Of a DNA stretch of 64,000 bases, positions 62,543 through 64,000 are shown in pieces. The DNA comes from Pseudobacillus wudalianchiensis (GTDB lineage Bacteria; Bacillota; Bacilli; Bacillales; Domibacillaceae). Position numbers and translations under genes: made by a program. Within the stretch, counting starts at the first letter, position 1, and each line of letters begins with the position of its first letter. The stretch is taken from positions 280,589 to 344,588 of the forward strand of contig NZ_MAYT01000027.1 of NCBI RefSeq assembly GCF_001685015.1. The letters run 5' to 3'. The notes under the pieces are model-generated. The model did no database searches. It worked only from the letters and a program-made list of their open reading frames with translations, and was not told where the DNA came from.

Positions 62543-63448
62543 CTATTCGAGTAACAAATCTAGTAAATTTTCATTTTCTTGCTTAGCTAGTTTGCTGCGG
62601 ATCTTTTCTTCCGGCATATGAACTGGATAAGTCATTTTTTCGATTCTACTGCTAATCCGCCCCTGTGGATATTTGTAATCCAGCTCATCAATGCTGAGAT
62701 TGCTTGTGAAAATCGTTATTTTTTGATGTTGTAGACGGAAATCTAAAATGCGCGTGAAAGTTTCTTCCACCCAATCCGTTACTTTTTCCACCCCAATATC
62801 ATCTAAAATCAGCACATCTACTTTCTTTACTGAATCGATAATGTCTGATGACCTTATACTTGATTCTTCCGAAAAAGTTTTTTTGATCTCTCCAATCAAA
62901 TCAGCTGTCGGAGAATAGTAAATGCTCAACGGATTCTCTTTTGAATCTTGTGTTTTTAGCAAAGCGTTTAGGATGCTAGCCGCTAGCCTTGTTTTGCCGC
63001 TTCCTTTGATTGAGCTATACAAGTAAAGTCCTTTCCCCTTCTCTTTCATAAGATCGAAATTTTTTACGAAATTACCGGCAATACGCTTTGCTTTAGCTGC
63101 CCTTTTTTTCGATTCATCTTGTTCATATATGTTGATATTAAACGATTGAATCGTTATGCTCTTAAACTCATCTGGCATCTGTGCAGCTGAAAGCTTTCGT
63201 TCTAACACTTTAATCTCTCGACACTTGCATTTTTTCATGAACTCATAATTTTTTTCATGGTCCTTGATCCATATAAGACCTGTGCCATCACATTGTCGAT
63301 AAGGACATTCTTCAGAAATCAAACTCAGTGTCTCGTATCTCTCTGAGAAGACCTTTTTCTCTGGCAATTTGTTCGAGTCTTTCAGCTTCTGCGCGAGTAC
63401 TGGATTGCTCTGCTCCAACCGCTGTAGCAAGTTGCTCATCATTTCCAT
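62543..63448 (-). CDS. xkdC: DnaC-like helicase loader (XkdC/YqaM type)
   Basis: AAA+ ATPase that loads the replicative helicase onto phage DNA. A Cys-rich N-terminal part (CPYRQCDGTGLIWI..KKCKCRE) is followed by Walker A SSIKGSGKTRLAAS near residue 150, Walker B VDVLILDDIGVEKVTDW near 215, and sensor IFTSNLSIDEL. ATG 63448 has GGAG at 9 bp. The first 137 bp overlap the end of the upstream replication gene in another frame. Confidence 0.9.
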   Translation of the reverse strand: MEMMSNLLQRLEQSNPVLAQKLKDSNKLPEKKVFSERYETLSLISEECPYRQCDGTGLIWIKDHEKNYEFMKKCKCREIKVLERKLSAAQMPDEFKSITIQSFNINIYEQDESKKRAAKAKRIAGNFVKNFDLMKEKGKGLYLYSSIKGSGKTRLAASILNALLKTQDSKENPLSIYYSPTADLIGEIKKTFSEESSIRSSDIIDSVKKVDVLILDDIGVEKVTDWVEETFTRILDFRLQHQKITIFTSNLSIDELDYKYPQGRISSRIEKMTYPVHMPEEKIRSKLAKQENENLLDLLLE

Positions 63449-64000
63449 TCGTGATAGCTCCTTTCCTATTCTTTAAGATCATTAGCCCACGTCTTGCTTC
63501 ATGCTCTTTTGTATTTCGAAGGATACCTAACGTATACTGTTCGCGCTTATCATCATACTGTTCAACGTGCTTCCAGAGGGCATAATGCAATTGATTTACA
63601 CTGTACTTGTTTAATTTCTCAATGTGCTTAGTCAATAGGGCAGCTGAAATATTACAGGTTTGTCGATTAAGACGGATGCAATCAAAATAAGCAACCAAGA
63701 TTTTCTTTGATGTGCCTTCTGGTAAAGCGTTGGTTTGCAAAGCGAAATCAACAAAAATTTCAATGTCGTTAATGGAAGTCAAATTCATGTTTTTGACGTT
63801 CGCTTCGTCGATATACTCTTTTAATGTTTTATTGATGTTAGTAATGCTGTTTATAAATGCTGTTATAGTGTGGTTTTTCTGTTGATTTTTTAGTTGGTCA
63901 CTCTGTTGGTTTTTCTGTTGGTCATTAATGCTTTTCAAGTCTCTTTCTTCTCTACTGCCACAAGGCTTTTCAGTTTTTTCTTGTTGGTTTTTGCATTGGT
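63312..64000 (-). CDS. DnaD-like phage replication protein (XkdB/YqaL type), 5' end outside
   Basis: The frame is open through the right edge; codons before 63938 (QCKNQQEKTEKPCGSREERD) continue the same Gln/Asn/Lys-rich linker, so the TTG at 63938 is not the real start. Visible are the linker and a DnaD-type C-terminal domain (IEIFVDFALQTNALPEGTSK, LTKHIEKLNKYSVNQLHYAL, YTLGILRNTKEHEAR). The missing part is probably the replisome-organiser winged helix. Provides origin binding for the DnaC-like loader. Confidence 0.75.
   Translation of the reverse strand, partial: QCKNQQEKTEKPCGSREERDLKSINDQQKNQQSDQLKNQQKNHTITAFINSITNINKTLKEYIDEANVKNMNLTSINDIEIFVDFALQTNALPEGTSKKILVAYFDCIRLNRQTCNISAALLTKHIEKLNKYSVNQLHYALWKHVEQYDDKREQYTLGILRNTKEHEARRGLMILKNRKGAITNGNDEQLATAVGAEQSSTRAEAERLEQIAREKGLLREIRDTEFDF

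Noticed and set aside
63312-63448. Frameshift between the DnaD-like and DnaC-like genes
   Set aside because: Both overlapping frames look protein-like and the DnaC-like gene has its own ribosome-binding site and start, so a long overlap is more likely than an error.

Overview
The window looks like a Bacillaceae chromosome (Bacillus or a close relative) carrying part of a PBSX/skin-type prophage. The grounds are strong AGGAGG ribosome-binding sites, an anaerobic cobalamin operon in the Bacillus megaterium arrangement (cbiW, cbiH60, long cbiX), a ribD-ribE-ribBA-ribH operon behind an FMN riboswitch, and Xkd/Xtm-type phage genes. Family names come from recognising protein motifs by eye; no database search was run.

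Region 1 (1-15.7 kb, minus strand) makes cobalamin. From promoter-proximal to distal the order is pduX, a cobalamin riboswitch with terminator, cbiW, cbiH60, cbiX, cbiJ, cbiC, cbiD, cbiET, cbiL, cbiF, cbiG, cbiA, sirC, sumT, then the cobalt ECF transporter cbiM, cbiN, cbiQ, cbiO (cbiO runs off the left edge). The genes overlap by a few bases, cover uroporphyrinogen III to cobyrinate a,c-diamide, and import the cobalt that CbiX inserts.

Region 2 (15.7-27.8 kb) is housekeeping: bioY on the plus strand, then an NRDE protein, an MscS channel, D-serine dehydratase, a DapF-type epimerase, an alpha/beta hydrolase, an NCS2 purine permease, and the riboflavin operon with its FMN riboswitch and attenuator.

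Region 3 (27.8-30.1 kb) is a transition zone with a cluster of palindromes, a small protein, a secreted-protein gene broken by an in-frame amber codon, and a GAF-STAS regulator.

Region 4 (30.1-64 kb and beyond the right edge) is a prophage of contractile-tail (PBSX/skin) type, nearly all on the minus strand. In transcription order it has a DnaD-like replication protein (cut by the window edge), a DnaC-like loader, a DUF1064 protein, a decayed early region, XtrA, DUF2500, an ArpU-type late regulator, an ECF sigma/anti-sigma pair, repeats and a structured-RNA candidate, then terminase, portal, head, tail, baseplate, fibre, holin and amidase.

The most notable items are: (i) a self-splicing-type group I intron with an HNH endonuclease inside the large terminase gene, whose exons rejoin to a 431-codon reading frame; (ii) a plus-strand mini-cassette at about 49.55-49.84 kb, lying against the direction of the head operon, with perfect 13-bp terminal inverted repeats, its own extended -10 promoter and a 35-residue membrane peptide, which is a candidate type I toxin-like element; (iii) a canonical A AAA AAC -1 frameshift site in the tail assembly chaperone; (iv) four tandem 11-bp repeats and a possible structured RNA upstream of the packaging genes; (v) two paralogous 49-residue proteins in the early region.
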